From Pseudomonas reidholzensis (GTDB taxonomy: Bacteria; Pseudomonadota; Gammaproteobacteria; Pseudomonadales; Pseudomonadaceae), in the NCBI RefSeq assembly GCF_900536025.1, contig NZ_UNOZ01000013.1:434001-498000 (forward strand): a stretch of 64,000 nt of DNA, in the 5' to 3' direction. Both the position numbers and the translations under genes were made by a program. Positions 1-8,843 of this stretch are shown one piece after another. The notes beneath the pieces are model-generated. The model ran no database searches. It saw nothing but the letters and a program-made list of their open reading frames with translations, and had not been told where the DNA came from. Within the stretch, counting starts at the first letter, position 1. Each line of letters starts with the position of its first letter.

Positions 1-138
1 GGTTTGCACTGCCTGCCGGTGCTCGACGGCGACCAGCTGGTCGGGGTGGTCACCCAGACCGACCTGATCGCCGGCCTCAAGCGCCATTTGCTCAACGCCG
101 CCAGCCAGCCCTCAGATCAGCGGGTCCCAGCGTTGTGA
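1..138 (+). CDS. CBS-domain protein, C-terminal end (partial)
   Basis: Only the last 45 codons are in the window, read in frame 1 to a TGA at 136-138. The peptide starts GLHCLPVLDGDQLVGVVTQT and continues into DLIAGL, which is the beta-strand/helix end of a CBS domain (a regulatory module that often binds adenine nucleotides). In pseudomonads such ends occur in HPP-family membrane proteins with C-terminal CBS pairs, but the membrane part would lie outside the window, so that is only a guess. The gene converges on the LysR gene and the two coding regions overlap by 27 bp (112-138). Confidence 0.6.
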   Translation, partial: GLHCLPVLDGDQLVGVVTQTDLIAGLKRHLLNAASQPSDQRVPAL

Positions 139-978
139 CCAGTCGCTGGCGCCGGCCGCGACCAGCCGGCGCAAGATCGCCAGGGCCTGCTGCAGCGCTT
201 CGCTGTCACGTTTGCGCGCATACACCAGGTAGGTCGGGTAAGTGAACTCCGGCGCCTCTGGCACCCGCTCGAACACGCCGCTGTCCAGGTACGCCTGGAC
301 CACCCGCGTACGAAAGTAGCCACTGCCGCCCTGGTCGAGAATGAACTGCAGGGCCAGCGGCCCCAGGTTGAAGCTCAACGCCGCACGCGCGCAGTCGGGC
401 AGGGCGGCGTCGTGCTGGCGGCGAAACGCTTCGCCCCAGTCGATGTAGATATACGGCTCGGGCCGCGCGACCCGGCGGATGCGGATCAGCTTTTCTTCCA
501 TCAACTGCTCCACCTGCAGGCCCGGGCCGTAGCTCGGCTGGTACACCAGTACCGCGTCCAGCAGGCCCATCTCGACCTTGCGCAGCAGCGACTCGCCATC
601 GCTCACCTCGCTGCGGATCGCATGGCTGGGCAGCTCCCGGTGCAGCGCGCTGACCCAGTCGAGCAGCATCGGATTGCCCAGGCTCACCTCGCCGCCGACA
701 TGCAGCAACTGCTGGCAACCTGACGGTAGCGGCAGGTCGCGGCGCGCCGCTTCCCAGGTTTGCACCAGCTGGTTGGCGTAGGTGATGAAGGCCTCGCCGT
801 CGCTGGTCAGGCTGACCCCGCTGCGGCTGCGCACGAACAGCTGGCAGCCCAGTTGCTGCTCCAGGCGCTGCACCCGTGCGGTGATCGCGGTCTGCGACAC
901 GAACAGGCGCTCGGCGGCGGCGACCAGGCTGCCGCCGCGGACGATTTCGAGGAAGGTACGCGCCTGTTCGATATCCAT
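112..978 (-). CDS. LysR-family transcriptional regulator
   Basis: A 288-aa protein of normal LysR length. Residues 3-62 form the winged helix-turn-helix (FVSQTAITARVQRLEQQLG is the recognition region), followed by a linker helix and a substrate-binding-like effector domain from about residue 90. It would bind DNA as a tetramer and respond to an unknown small molecule. It overlaps the CBS-domain gene convergently, and 27 bp upstream of its start lies the 3' end of the LRR kinase gene on the same strand. There is no divergent partner to suggest a target, and the family is too broad to name one. No strong ribosome-binding site is visible before the ATG. Confidence 0.9.
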   Translation of the reverse strand: MDIEQARTFLEIVRGGSLVAAAERLFVSQTAITARVQRLEQQLGCQLFVRSRSGVSLTSDGEAFITYANQLVQTWEAARRDLPLPSGCQQLLHVGGEVSLGNPMLLDWVSALHRELPSHAIRSEVSDGESLLRKVEMGLLDAVLVYQPSYGPGLQVEQLMEEKLIRIRRVARPEPYIYIDWGEAFRRQHDAALPDCARAALSFNLGPLALQFILDQGGSGYFRTRVVQAYLDSGVFERVPEAPEFTYPTYLVYARKRDSEALQQALAILRRLVAAGASDWSQRWDPLI

Positions 979-1005
979 GATTGAACCCGTTGAGTCAGGT
1001 GGCCG

Positions 1006-2355
1006 CTAGTCTAGAGCCATCGCGGTGGATTGCGCGGCAGGCTGAGCGGTGACACGCGCAGGGCTGCCCTGTTGCAGGTGTGTCAACACCTCGCTGAACA
1101 GCGGCCGGCGGGCAACGTCTGCCTGCCGACAGCGCCGCGCGAGTGCCTGCAGGTCCGCGTCTGGCGGCTCGCAGCGTGCCAGCAGCTCGCCCAGCAGAAT
1201 ACCGAATGCTCGGACTTCCAGGCGCTCCAGCGCCAAGCCCGCCGGGTGAGGGGCGGGCGGATGGAACGAGGCTGCGCCGAAGTCGCCGAGCAAGCAACGG
1301 CCGTCGCTGTCGCAGAGGATATTGTGCGCGTACAGGTCGCCGTGGCTGATGCCGCGGGCGTGCAGGTGGGCGCTGACCGAGGCGATCCCGCTGGCCAGCT
1401 GGCGCAGGGCCGGCAGCGACAGTTGGCGCTCTGCCGGGTAGCGGTCGCGGGTGCAGCTGTCGAGGCTGGGTGGCCCGCCGAGGTTGTGCCAGTCTGCGGG
1501 GATGAGTTGCATTGCCAGCGCGGGCAACTGCTGCGGATGATCGTCGATCCGGCCGGCCAGGGCGACCAGTTGCGGGTGTTCACCGGCGGCGATGTAGGTG
1601 CTCATTTCTGCCAGCGGCGAGCCATCACTGGTGATCGCACCTTTGTACAGTTTGACGGCCAGTGGCGCCTGCTGGAACGTGCAGCGGGCCCGGTGGATCA
1701 CCCCGGAGGCGCCACGGCCAAGCTCGTGGCCTAGCTCGATATCCCTCCAGGCAACGCTCGCGCACGGCGCCGCGCCGGGTGGCGCGACGAAGCCTGCGGG
1801 CAGCGGGTTGTCGGCATAGGCCAGCCAGGCCAGGCGCGGCATCTGCAACAACCAGTCGGGCAGTTCGCTGAGGCCATTGCTGGCAATGCGCAGCAGCTCC
1901 AGGCGCTGGCAGCGCGCCAGGCTGGCCGGCAAGCTGCGCAGGCGGTTGCCCGCCAGCATCAGCTTCTGCAGCTGGGTGCAGTCGCCCAAGGCCTCGGGCA
2001 GCGCTTGCAGGGCGTTGTCGGTGAGGATCAGCGCCCGCAGGCTGGCCGGCAAGGCCTGTGCGTCGAGCGTGGTGATGCGATTGCTCTTGAAGCCCACGGC
2101 CTCCAGCCTGGCGCAACGCCCGATGCCTATTGGCACGTGGGTGAAGCGGTTATTGGAGCAGAACAGCACCTTCAACTGGCTCAGTCGGTGCAGGTCATCC
2201 GGCAGGTCGCTGAGTGCGTTGTCGCTGAGGTCGAGCACCTCGAGGCTGTCGGCCAGGTCGAAAATGTCCTCGGGAAACTGGGTCAGCCCCTGCTTGAGGT
2301 TCAGGCGGGTGATGCCGCGCAGGCGGCCGGCACGTAGATCGTCGAGGCTATGCAT
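1006..2355 (-). CDS. leucine-rich-repeat protein with C-terminal Ser/Thr protein kinase domain
   Basis: 449 aa. Residues about 15-190 carry seven or so 23-residue leucine-rich repeats of the LxxLxLxxNxLxxLP type. Residues about 205-430 are a eukaryotic-like protein kinase with intact motifs: glycine loop GRGASG (213-218), ATP-binding lysine in AVK (233-235), catalytic loop HGDLYAHN (from 338; HGD instead of HRD) and DFG (358-360). There is no signal peptide or membrane segment, so the protein is probably cytoplasmic. The repeats would supply substrate recognition. The gene stands alone between the LysR gene and the divergent prpE gene, so its substrate cannot be guessed from context. Confidence 0.88.
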   Translation of the reverse strand: MHSLDDLRAGRLRGITRLNLKQGLTQFPEDIFDLADSLEVLDLSDNALSDLPDDLHRLSQLKVLFCSNNRFTHVPIGIGRCARLEAVGFKSNRITTLDAQALPASLRALILTDNALQALPEALGDCTQLQKLMLAGNRLRSLPASLARCQRLELLRIASNGLSELPDWLLQMPRLAWLAYADNPLPAGFVAPPGAAPCASVAWRDIELGHELGRGASGVIHRARCTFQQAPLAVKLYKGAITSDGSPLAEMSTYIAAGEHPQLVALAGRIDDHPQQLPALAMQLIPADWHNLGGPPSLDSCTRDRYPAERQLSLPALRQLASGIASVSAHLHARGISHGDLYAHNILCDSDGRCLLGDFGAASFHPPAPHPAGLALERLEVRAFGILLGELLARCEPPDADLQALARRCRQADVARRPLFSEVLTHLQQGSPARVTAQPAAQSTAMALD

Positions 2356-2542
2356 GGAAGTCGCAGTGGCGTTTGGGCGAGGGCGGCATCATACCGGCAA
2401 ACGCACGGCGGCGTGACCTGCGGCCGACCGGGAGGCGAATTTGCAGGTCGGTTGTGGACTTTAGTCCCATGGCAGGGTGCAAGTGGCGGTCCATACTGGA
2501 AGCTCGCCCTTCAATAACAACAAGTACTGGGTTGCGACCGAC

Positions 2543-4432
2543 ATGACTTATCAGCACAGCTACGCCCATTCGATTGCCGACCCCGAAGCCTTCTGGGCCG
2601 AGCAGGCGGACCACCTGGCCTGGCAGCGCAAGCCGCGCCTGACCCTGCAGGCCAACCCCGACGGCACCCACCGCTGGTTCGCCGACGGCCGCCTGAACAG
2701 CTGCTACCTGGCCCTCGATCACCAGATCGAACAGGGCCGGGGCGAGCAGACCGCACTGATCTACGACTCGCCGGTGACCGGCGTGCAACAGACCTTCAGC
2801 TATCACCAGCTACGCGATGAAGTGGCGCGCCTTGCCGGCTTGCTGCGCGATCTGGGCGTACGCAAGGGCGACGGGGTGATCATCTACATGCCGATGGTGC
2901 CGCAGGCGGCGATGGCCATGCTGGCCTGTGCGCGGATCGGGGCGGTGCATTCGGTGGTGTTCGGCGGCTTTGCCGCCAACGAGCTGGCGCTGCGCATCGA
3001 CGATGCCCGGCCGACGCTGCTGCTGACCGCCTCGTGCGGGCTGGAGTTCGAGCGGGTGATCGAGTACAAGCCGCTGGTCGATCGCGCCCTGCAGCTGGCC
3101 ACGCACAAGCCCGCGCATGTGCTGGTGCTGCAACGCCCGCAGGCGCGCGCCGAGCTGCAGGCCGGCCGTGACCTCGACTGGCAGCAGGCGCTGGCCACGG
3201 CCCAGGCGGTGGCGCCGGTCGAGCTGGACGCCGCTGACCCGCTGTACATCATGTACACCTCGGGCACTACCGGCAAACCCAAGGGTATCGTTCGCGAAAA
3301 CGGCGGCAACGCGGTGGCCCTGAGTTTTGCCATGCGCCATATCTACGGCATGCAGGCGGGCGACGTGTGGTGGGGGATCTCCGACGTCGGTTGGGTGGTC
3401 GGCCACTCGCTGATCGTCTACGGGCCGCTGATGGCCGGATGCACCACGGTGCTCTACGAGGGCAAGCCGATCCGCACCCCGGATGCCTCGGCGTATTGGC
3501 GGGTGATCGAGCAGTACCGGGTCAATGCGCTGTTCTGCGCGCCCACGGCCATGCGCGCGATCCGCAAGGAGGACCCGGACGTCCAGCTGATCGCCGGCCA
3601 TGACCTGAGTTCGCTGCGCCAGCTGTTCCTGGCCGGCGAGAAGCTCGACTCGAGCACCCATGAGTGGCTGGAGCGGGTCACCGGCAAGCCGGTGCACGAT
3701 CACTGGTGGCAGACCGAGACCGGCTGGCCGGTCACCGCGCCCTGTGTCGGCCTGGAGGGCAGCGCGGCGCGCGCTGGTTCGAGCAACCGCGCGGTGCCGG
3801 GCTATCACGTTCAGGTGCTGGATGACGAAGGTCAGCTGCTGGGGCCGAACCAGCAAGGCGCGATCGTCATCGCCTTGCCGCTGCCGCCGGGCTGCAGCCA
3901 GACCTTGTGGGGCGACCATCAGCGCTACCTCGAGGCTTATCTGCAGACGTATCCTGGCTATTACCACACCGGCGATGGCGGCTACCTGGACGACGACGGC
4001 TTCGTCTACATCATGGGGCGCACCGATGACGTGATCAACGTCGCCGGGCATCGCTTGTCTACGGGCGAGATGGAGGACCTGGTGGCTCGCCACCCGGCAG
4101 TGGCCGAGTGCGCGGTGATCGGTGTGCACGACGACATCAAGGGCCAGGTGCCGCTGGCGCTGGTGGTGCTCAAGGATGGCGAGGCGTTGGCCGAGCAGCA
4201 GTTGCAGCAGGCGCTGGTGGCCAGCGTGCGCGAGCAGATTGGCGCGCTGGCGTGTTTCAGTCGGGTGCGGCTGGTCAAGCGCTTGCCCAAGACGCGGTCG
4301 GGGAAGATCCTGCGCGCGGTGCTGCGCAAGATTGCCGATGGGGTGGCCTATGTGCCGCCTTCGACACTGGATGATCCGGCGGTGCTGGGTGAGATCGAGG
4401 CGGTGCTGGCGGATTTGCCGCGAGCCGGATGA
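2543..4432 (+). CDS. prpE: propionyl-CoA synthetase (acyl-CoA synthetase, PrpE type)
   Basis: 629 aa from the ATG at 2543; an upstream in-frame ATG at 2477 would add 22 unconserved residues, so the inner start is preferred. It catalyses ATP-dependent formation of propionyl-CoA through an acyl-AMP. The AMP-binding motif YTSGTTGKPKG, the conserved WWQTETGWP block, the GRTDDVINVAGHRL hinge and the C-terminal KTRSGKIL lysine are all present. The start (AHSIADPEAFWAEQA) is typical of PrpE and shorter than acetyl-CoA synthetase. No other methylcitrate-cycle gene is adjacent, so it appears to be a stand-alone copy. Acetyl-CoA or another short-chain specificity remains possible. Confidence 0.88.
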   Translation: MTYQHSYAHSIADPEAFWAEQADHLAWQRKPRLTLQANPDGTHRWFADGRLNSCYLALDHQIEQGRGEQTALIYDSPVTGVQQTFSYHQLRDEVARLAGLLRDLGVRKGDGVIIYMPMVPQAAMAMLACARIGAVHSVVFGGFAANELALRIDDARPTLLLTASCGLEFERVIEYKPLVDRALQLATHKPAHVLVLQRPQARAELQAGRDLDWQQALATAQAVAPVELDAADPLYIMYTSGTTGKPKGIVRENGGNAVALSFAMRHIYGMQAGDVWWGISDVGWVVGHSLIVYGPLMAGCTTVLYEGKPIRTPDASAYWRVIEQYRVNALFCAPTAMRAIRKEDPDVQLIAGHDLSSLRQLFLAGEKLDSSTHEWLERVTGKPVHDHWWQTETGWPVTAPCVGLEGSAARAGSSNRAVPGYHVQVLDDEGQLLGPNQQGAIVIALPLPPGCSQTLWGDHQRYLEAYLQTYPGYYHTGDGGYLDDDGFVYIMGRTDDVINVAGHRLSTGEMEDLVARHPAVAECAVIGVHDDIKGQVPLALVVLKDGEALAEQQLQQALVASVREQIGALACFSRVRLVKRLPKTRSGKILRAVLRKIADGVAYVPPSTLDDPAVLGEIEAVLADLPRAG

Positions 4433-4452
4433 GGGGGCGCCCCGGATGACGC

Positions 4453-4537
4453 CTTCGCGGGTAAACCCGCTCCCACAGGCATAGTGCTGTTCTGGATATT
4501 GCACGGTCTCTGTAGGAGCGGGTTTACCCGCGAAGAG
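4453..4537. repeat. REP pair (inverted)
   Basis: Two REP units in opposite orientation, 4453-4479 and 4511-4537, each with the CGCGGGTAAACCCGC palindrome followed or preceded by the GCTCC(C/T)ACAGG tail. They fill the convergent gap between prpE and zapE. Such pairs can act as transcription end barriers and as targets of RAYT transposases; no RAYT gene is in this window. Confidence 0.9.
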
Positions 4538-4543
4538 GCCGGG

Positions 4544-5629
4544 TCAGCCAGCGCAATCGGTAGGCCCGACCTGATGCAGTTGCCCCAACCGGCTCCGGCT
4601 GCGCATCAGGTCGGCAATCGCCCCGCCCAGGCTGACCTCCAGCGCCTGCCGGCCAATCACCACCAGCTCCCGGTCCTGGTCATACAGCACATCCACCAGG
4701 TTGACGAAGCGCTGCTGCGCCGCCAGCGAGCGCTCGGCCAGGTCGTCCAGGCCCTCGATGATCCAGCGATCATAACGCCCGACCAGCTCCAGGTAGTCGA
4801 CCACCGCCGTGGCCTGCTCGCACAGGTCATCAAAGCTGAACATCACCTGCCGCCCAGCGCTGGCCAGTGCACGCAGCGGGCGGTTGTTGACCTCCAGCAC
4901 CACCGGCGCAACAGCCGGCACGGCCAGCGCCAGGCGCTGTTCGGCAGTCCCCGGCCACACATAGTGCCCCTGGGTAAAACGCTGGTGCTCGCGGTTGGCC
5001 GGCAGGCTGCGAAAGTCGGTCTCGCCGCCCACTTCGAGCACCTGCATGCTGCTGTTGATCAAGCGGATCACCGGCAGGAAGCGCTGGTGGTACAGCGGGT
5101 TGGGCAGCAGCCCTTCAGGGGCGTAATTGGAGGTCAGGAGAAGGAAAACGCCGCGCTCGAACAGCGCCGTGAACAGGCGCGTGAGGAGCATGGCATCGCC
5201 GATGTCATGCACGTGGAACTCATCGAAGCACAGCACCTGGCAGTTGCCGATCAGCTCATCCAGCGTCGCGCCCAAGGCATCGTCCAGCGCCCGATGGCGG
5301 TGCATGCCCTGGTGCAGGCGGGCGAAAAAGTCGTGAAAGTGCAGCCGGCGCTTGGCCTCGACCGGCAGTGCCTGGAAGAAGCCGTCGAGCAGCCAGCTCT
5401 TGCCGCGGCCGACCGAGCCATGCAGGTACAGGCTGCGTGCCTGGCCCTGCTCGAGCAGGGCGAGCTGCTCGGCCATGCAGGCGATCACCCGGCGCTGGCC
5501 GTCGCTCAGGGTGTAGCCGCGGGCGGCGGCCTTGGCCTGGAAATGGCGCAGCAGGTCACTGTCGGCGCGCACCTCGCCGCGCAGGCGTTGACGCAGTTGA
5601 CGCAGCGGGGTGGGGATCCAGGCGGCCAA
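4544..5629 (-). CDS. zapE: ZapE/AFG1-family ATPase (cell division protein ZapE)
   Basis: 361 aa, an AFG1-type P-loop ATPase. The Walker A motif is GSVGRGKS (71-78), Walker B is LCFDEFHVHD (D136, E137), and a sensor region LLLTSN follows. In E. coli the homologue is associated with FtsZ ring constriction under stress; that function is transferred from the family. Pseudomonads commonly carry more than one ZapE-like protein, so this may be a paralogue. It is cytoplasmic with no membrane segment. It converges on prpE across a REP pair and is transcribed alone. Confidence 0.85.
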   Translation of the reverse strand: MAAWIPTPLRQLRQRLRGEVRADSDLLRHFQAKAAARGYTLSDGQRRVIACMAEQLALLEQGQARSLYLHGSVGRGKSWLLDGFFQALPVEAKRRLHFHDFFARLHQGMHRHRALDDALGATLDELIGNCQVLCFDEFHVHDIGDAMLLTRLFTALFERGVFLLLTSNYAPEGLLPNPLYHQRFLPVIRLINSSMQVLEVGGETDFRSLPANREHQRFTQGHYVWPGTAEQRLALAVPAVAPVVLEVNNRPLRALASAGRQVMFSFDDLCEQATAVVDYLELVGRYDRWIIEGLDDLAERSLAAQQRFVNLVDVLYDQDRELVVIGRQALEVSLGGAIADLMRSRSRLGQLHQVGPTDCAG

Positions 5630-5764
5630 GACTCGAGGTCCTCAAAGGGCAGGGCGCAACGTGCGCGAAGGCCGCCATTTTGACCACTAGATAAACCGGC
5701 AGGCAACGACCGCTTAGGCGACCGCGCCGATTGTGGGCGGCTATCGCACCGCCCGCGTCGGTGT

Positions 5765-6007
5765 TCAGGCCTTGTGTTCGAGGCGGCGTTCGATCATGTA
5801 CTTGACCGACAGGCGCCGCTCCTTGAGGCGGTGCAGGTCGTCATCGCTGGCGATGCCGGCTGAGATCGCCTCGGCGGCCAGGACCTGGTTGTCGATGTCG
5901 ATGTACTCGTCGAGCAGGCGGTCGAGCTGCGGGTCCTGCTGGCGGCGTTGCTGGACGATCTCGCGGGGGTAGTGCAGGTCCTGGTACAGGTCGTGGGAAA
6001 CTGGCAT
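5765..6007 (-). CDS. YdcH-like small protein (DUF465 type)
   Basis: An 80-aa charged, helical protein. The start at 6007 is chosen because AAGGAG lies 7-9 bases upstream and the upstream extension is proline-rich and unlike the family. The sequence has paired helices with a DNQVLAAE stretch and ends in a basic YMIERRLE segment, as in the DUF465/YdcH group of small coiled-coil proteins. Function is unknown. It sits alone between zapE and tRNA-Gln, and the 292-bp gap upstream holds only the tRNA promoter. Confidence 0.75.
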   Translation of the reverse strand: MPVSHDLYQDLHYPREIVQQRRQQDPQLDRLLDEYIDIDNQVLAAEAISAGIASDDDLHRLKERRLSVKYMIERRLEHKA

Positions 6008-6184
6008 GGCGCCCTCCTTGTGATGCGCGTGATTGCTTATCTGATTGGAAGGGAGGAATGCGATTGCGTTTTGGCGGGGCGGGGGAAAAGCGACGGGCGG
6101 TTGTAAAGGGCCGGTGCTGGCCGCTCTTGGGAACGGTTTCACCCACTAACTTGCTGTTTTTCAGCATTTTTTTTAACAAAGGGG

Positions 6185-6213
6185 TTTTCAGGTCGGCAGT
6201 TTGTTGTTAAAGT
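6185..6213 (+). promoter_or_regulatory. putative sigma-70 promoter for tRNA-Gln
   Basis: TTTTCA at 6185-6190 and TAAAGT at 6208-6213 are separated by 17 bp. Transcription would begin near 6220 and give a leader of about 80 nt before the tRNA. The rest of 6008-6299 shows no gene. Confidence 0.45.
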
Positions 6214-6299
6214 GCCGCGCATTCCAAGACAGCAACCCACGCTGTCAGCCAGTTGGAATTGTCAGAACGACAGTGCCCGGCACTCGTCGCATCCGATAC

Positions 6300-6374
6300 A
6301 GGGGCGTCGCCAAGCGGTAAGGCAGCAGGTTTTGATCCTGCCATGCGTTGGTTCGAATCCAGCCGCCCCTGCCA
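6300..6374 (+). tRNA. tRNA-Gln (anticodon UUG)
   Basis: 75 nt including an encoded CCA end. The 7-bp acceptor stem pairs AGGGGCG with CGCCCCT, the anticodon stem is GCAGG/CCTGC (6325-6329 with 6337-6341), and the 7-nt loop places TTG at 6332-6334. The T arm contains GGTTCGAATCC. An oligo-T run follows at about 6377. No integrase or duplicated 3' end is seen nearby, so there is no sign that this tRNA is used as an attachment site. Confidence 0.96.
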
Positions 6375-6443
6375 TTATTTTTCCTCGCTTTACCCTCGTG
6401 TACCTTTTCGCTAAATCCTTCTAGAAACGACCGAGCTTCCTGC

Positions 6444-8843
6444 TCAGGCCGCTCCCAGCAGATCGTTCAACGCTTGCGCCAGTACCTGCGCCTGCACCGG
6501 TTTCTGGATGATCAGGCTGTCCGGCAACTCCAGCCCCTGCAACTCAGCGTACCCGGTCAGGATCACCACCGGCAGCTGCGGATAGCGCGTGCGCGCCGCC
6601 AGCGCCAGCTGGGCACCGTTGAACTCGGGCATGGCGAAGTCGGTCAGGAGCAGGTCGATGTCATCATCGAGCAGCGCCAGGGCCTGTTCGCCGCTGTGCG
6701 CCTGGCGCACCTGATAACCCTGCAGGCGCAGCACATCGCCGATCATGTCGCGCACCAGGTGGTCATCGTCGACCAGCAATACCGTGCGGTCACGGCCATC
6801 GGCGGTCACGGGCTGTGGCGGGGCGATGGGCGCCACGTCGAGGTCGAGCGCCTGCTTGACCGCCGGCAGGTAGACCGACACCTGGGTGCCGCGGTCCACG
6901 GCCGTGTCGATGCGCACGCCGCCGCCGGACTGCTTGGCAAAGCCGAACACCTGCGCCAGGCCCAGGCCGGAGCCCTTGCCGATGTCCTTGGTGGTGAAGA
7001 ACGGCTCGAACACCTTGCCCACCACGTCGTCACTCATGCCGCAGCCGGTGTCGCGGATCGACAGCATCACGTATTCACCGGGCTCGGGGTCTTCCGGGCG
7101 CTGCGCGCGTGCCGCGACCTGGGTATTGCGGGTGGTCAGGGTCAGCTGGCCGCCGTCGGGCATGGCGTCGCGGGCGTTGATCGCCAGGTTGAGAATGATC
7201 ATCTCGGTCTGGGTCGGGTCGGTCAGGGCCTGCCACAGGCTGTCGTCCAGGTCCAGGCGCACCGAGATATTGCCGCCCAGCGTGCGTCGCAGCAGCTCTT
7301 CGAGGCCGGCCAGGGTCCGGTTGAGGTTCAGCGGCACCGGTTCCAGGCGCTGGCGGCGCGAGAACGACAGCAGCTGCGAAGTCAGCTTGGCGCCGCGCTC
7401 GCCCGCTTCGCGGATGTGCTGCAGGCGGCTGCGGGCCTTGTCGACGTTGCCCTTGTCGAGGTCGCGCTCGACGAAGCTGGAGCCCGTCAGGATCACCGTC
7501 AGCAGGTTGTTGAAGTCGTGCGCCACGCCCGCCGTGAGCTGGCCGACCGCCTCCAGCCGCTGCATCTGTTGCAGCGCCGCCTCGATGCGTTCGCGCTCGT
7601 CGATCTGGTCACGCAGGCGGGCGTTGGCTTCGGCCAGGCCCAGCGCCGACTCGCGCTCGCTGGTGATGTCGCGGGCGACCACATAGAGCAGGGTGTCTTC
7701 GGGTACCACCACCCACGACAGCCAGCGTTGCTGGCCACTGACGTGCTGGATCCGGCCGACGAAGCGCGCACTGGTGCGGCCGTGGTCGAGGGCGGCGACT
7801 TCGGCGAGAAACGCCTGTTGATCCTGCTCCGGCAGCAAGTGCAGCAGCGAGCCCTGGCTCAGCCGCTCGCGGGAGATGCCCAGGCTGGCCTCCCAGGCGG
7901 GGTTGAGGGCGACCGGGGTGAGGTCCTTGTGCAACACGGCGAGCAAGTCCTGGGACAACTCCCAGGCACGGTCACGCTCACGGGTGCGCAACTCGACCCG
8001 CTCGCCGAGCATCTCGTTGAGCTGCTTGAGCGCCAGGGTCGCCTGGCGCTGCTGGTGGATGTCCTGGAGCACCCCGGAGAAGCGTACGCAACGCTCGTCG
8101 ACGAACTGCGCCTGGCCGCTGCTGAGCAACCACCGCGGCTCCAGGCCCAGAGGTTGGGCGATACGAAACTCGACCCGGTAGCGGCCATCGCTGGTCGGTT
8201 GCATGGCGTGATCGACGGCCGCGCGGACCAGCGCGACGTCATCGGCGTAGATCCCGGCGATGAACACGTCCATGCTCATTTCGGTGTCGACGGGCAGGCC
8301 GAACAGGGTCTTGCAGCGGTCGTCCCAGAGCAGCAGGCCTTCTTCCGGGCGCAGGTCCCAGGTGCCCATGCCGGCGGCATCGATGGCGATCCGCGCGCGC
8401 GCCTCGACGTCGGCCAGGGCCTCTTCGGCGCAGCGCCGACGCTGGCGCTCCTGCACTTCGGTAAGCGCCCGGCGCACGGCCTTGGGCAGCAGCGGCAGGT
8501 TTTTCTTCAGCACGTAATCGGTGGCGCCGAGGCGGATCATCTCCACCGCGTGTTCTTCACCATAGATGCCGGAGAGAAAGATGAACGGCACGTCCGGGGC
8601 CATGCGCTGGGCAATCGCCAGCACCTCGGTGCCGGACGAGCCCGGCAGCACGCAGTCGCACAGGATCAGGTCGAAGCGCTGATCACGCAGCGCGTGTTCC
8701 ACGCCGATATGGTCGAACACCAGCTGCGACTGCAGCGCAAGGCCGCTGCGCTCCAGGCGCAGCAGGGTCAGCTCGGCATCCATCGAGCTGTCCTCGACCA
8801 TCAGCAGCTTCAGCGGGCTCGGCAGCATCGGCGCCAGGCTCAA
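6444..8843 (-). CDS. hybrid sensor histidine kinase with N- and C-terminal receiver domains
   Basis: 799 aa, soluble. Order: receiver domain 12-130 (phospho-acceptor D63 in LILCDCVLPG), a PAS domain about 165-260, a second degenerate PAS-like region about 300-410, histidine kinase with H442 in GVAHDFNNLL, ATPase N-box NLAINARDAMP and G boxes DTGCGMS and GKGSGLGL, then a C-terminal receiver with D735 in LLTDFAMPEF. Its start overlaps the stop of the small receiver gene (ATGA), so it is translationally coupled and last in the bacteriophytochrome operon. The N-terminal receiver suggests it takes phosphate from an upstream kinase and passes it on. No DNA-binding output is present in the operon. 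Confidence 0.92.
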   Translation of the reverse strand: MSLAPMLPSPLKLLMVEDSSMDAELTLLRLERSGLALQSQLVFDHIGVEHALRDQRFDLILCDCVLPGSSGTEVLAIAQRMAPDVPFIFLSGIYGEEHAVEMIRLGATDYVLKKNLPLLPKAVRRALTEVQERQRRRCAEEALADVEARARIAIDAAGMGTWDLRPEEGLLLWDDRCKTLFGLPVDTEMSMDVFIAGIYADDVALVRAAVDHAMQPTSDGRYRVEFRIAQPLGLEPRWLLSSGQAQFVDERCVRFSGVLQDIHQQRQATLALKQLNEMLGERVELRTRERDRAWELSQDLLAVLHKDLTPVALNPAWEASLGISRERLSQGSLLHLLPEQDQQAFLAEVAALDHGRTSARFVGRIQHVSGQQRWLSWVVVPEDTLLYVVARDITSERESALGLAEANARLRDQIDERERIEAALQQMQRLEAVGQLTAGVAHDFNNLLTVILTGSSFVERDLDKGNVDKARSRLQHIREAGERGAKLTSQLLSFSRRQRLEPVPLNLNRTLAGLEELLRRTLGGNISVRLDLDDSLWQALTDPTQTEMIILNLAINARDAMPDGGQLTLTTRNTQVAARAQRPEDPEPGEYVMLSIRDTGCGMSDDVVGKVFEPFFTTKDIGKGSGLGLAQVFGFAKQSGGGVRIDTAVDRGTQVSVYLPAVKQALDLDVAPIAPPQPVTADGRDRTVLLVDDDHLVRDMIGDVLRLQGYQVRQAHSGEQALALLDDDIDLLLTDFAMPEFNGAQLALAARTRYPQLPVVILTGYAELQGLELPDSLIIQKPVQAQVLAQALNDLLGAA

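Noticed and set aside
4453..4537. Repeated palindromes as a CRISPR array
   Set aside because: Repeats occur as dispersed inverted pairs at gene ends, without regular spacers or cas genes; they are REP elements.
6300..6374. tRNA-Gln as an integration site
   Set aside because: No integrase, no duplicated 3' end and no foreign-looking DNA next to it.
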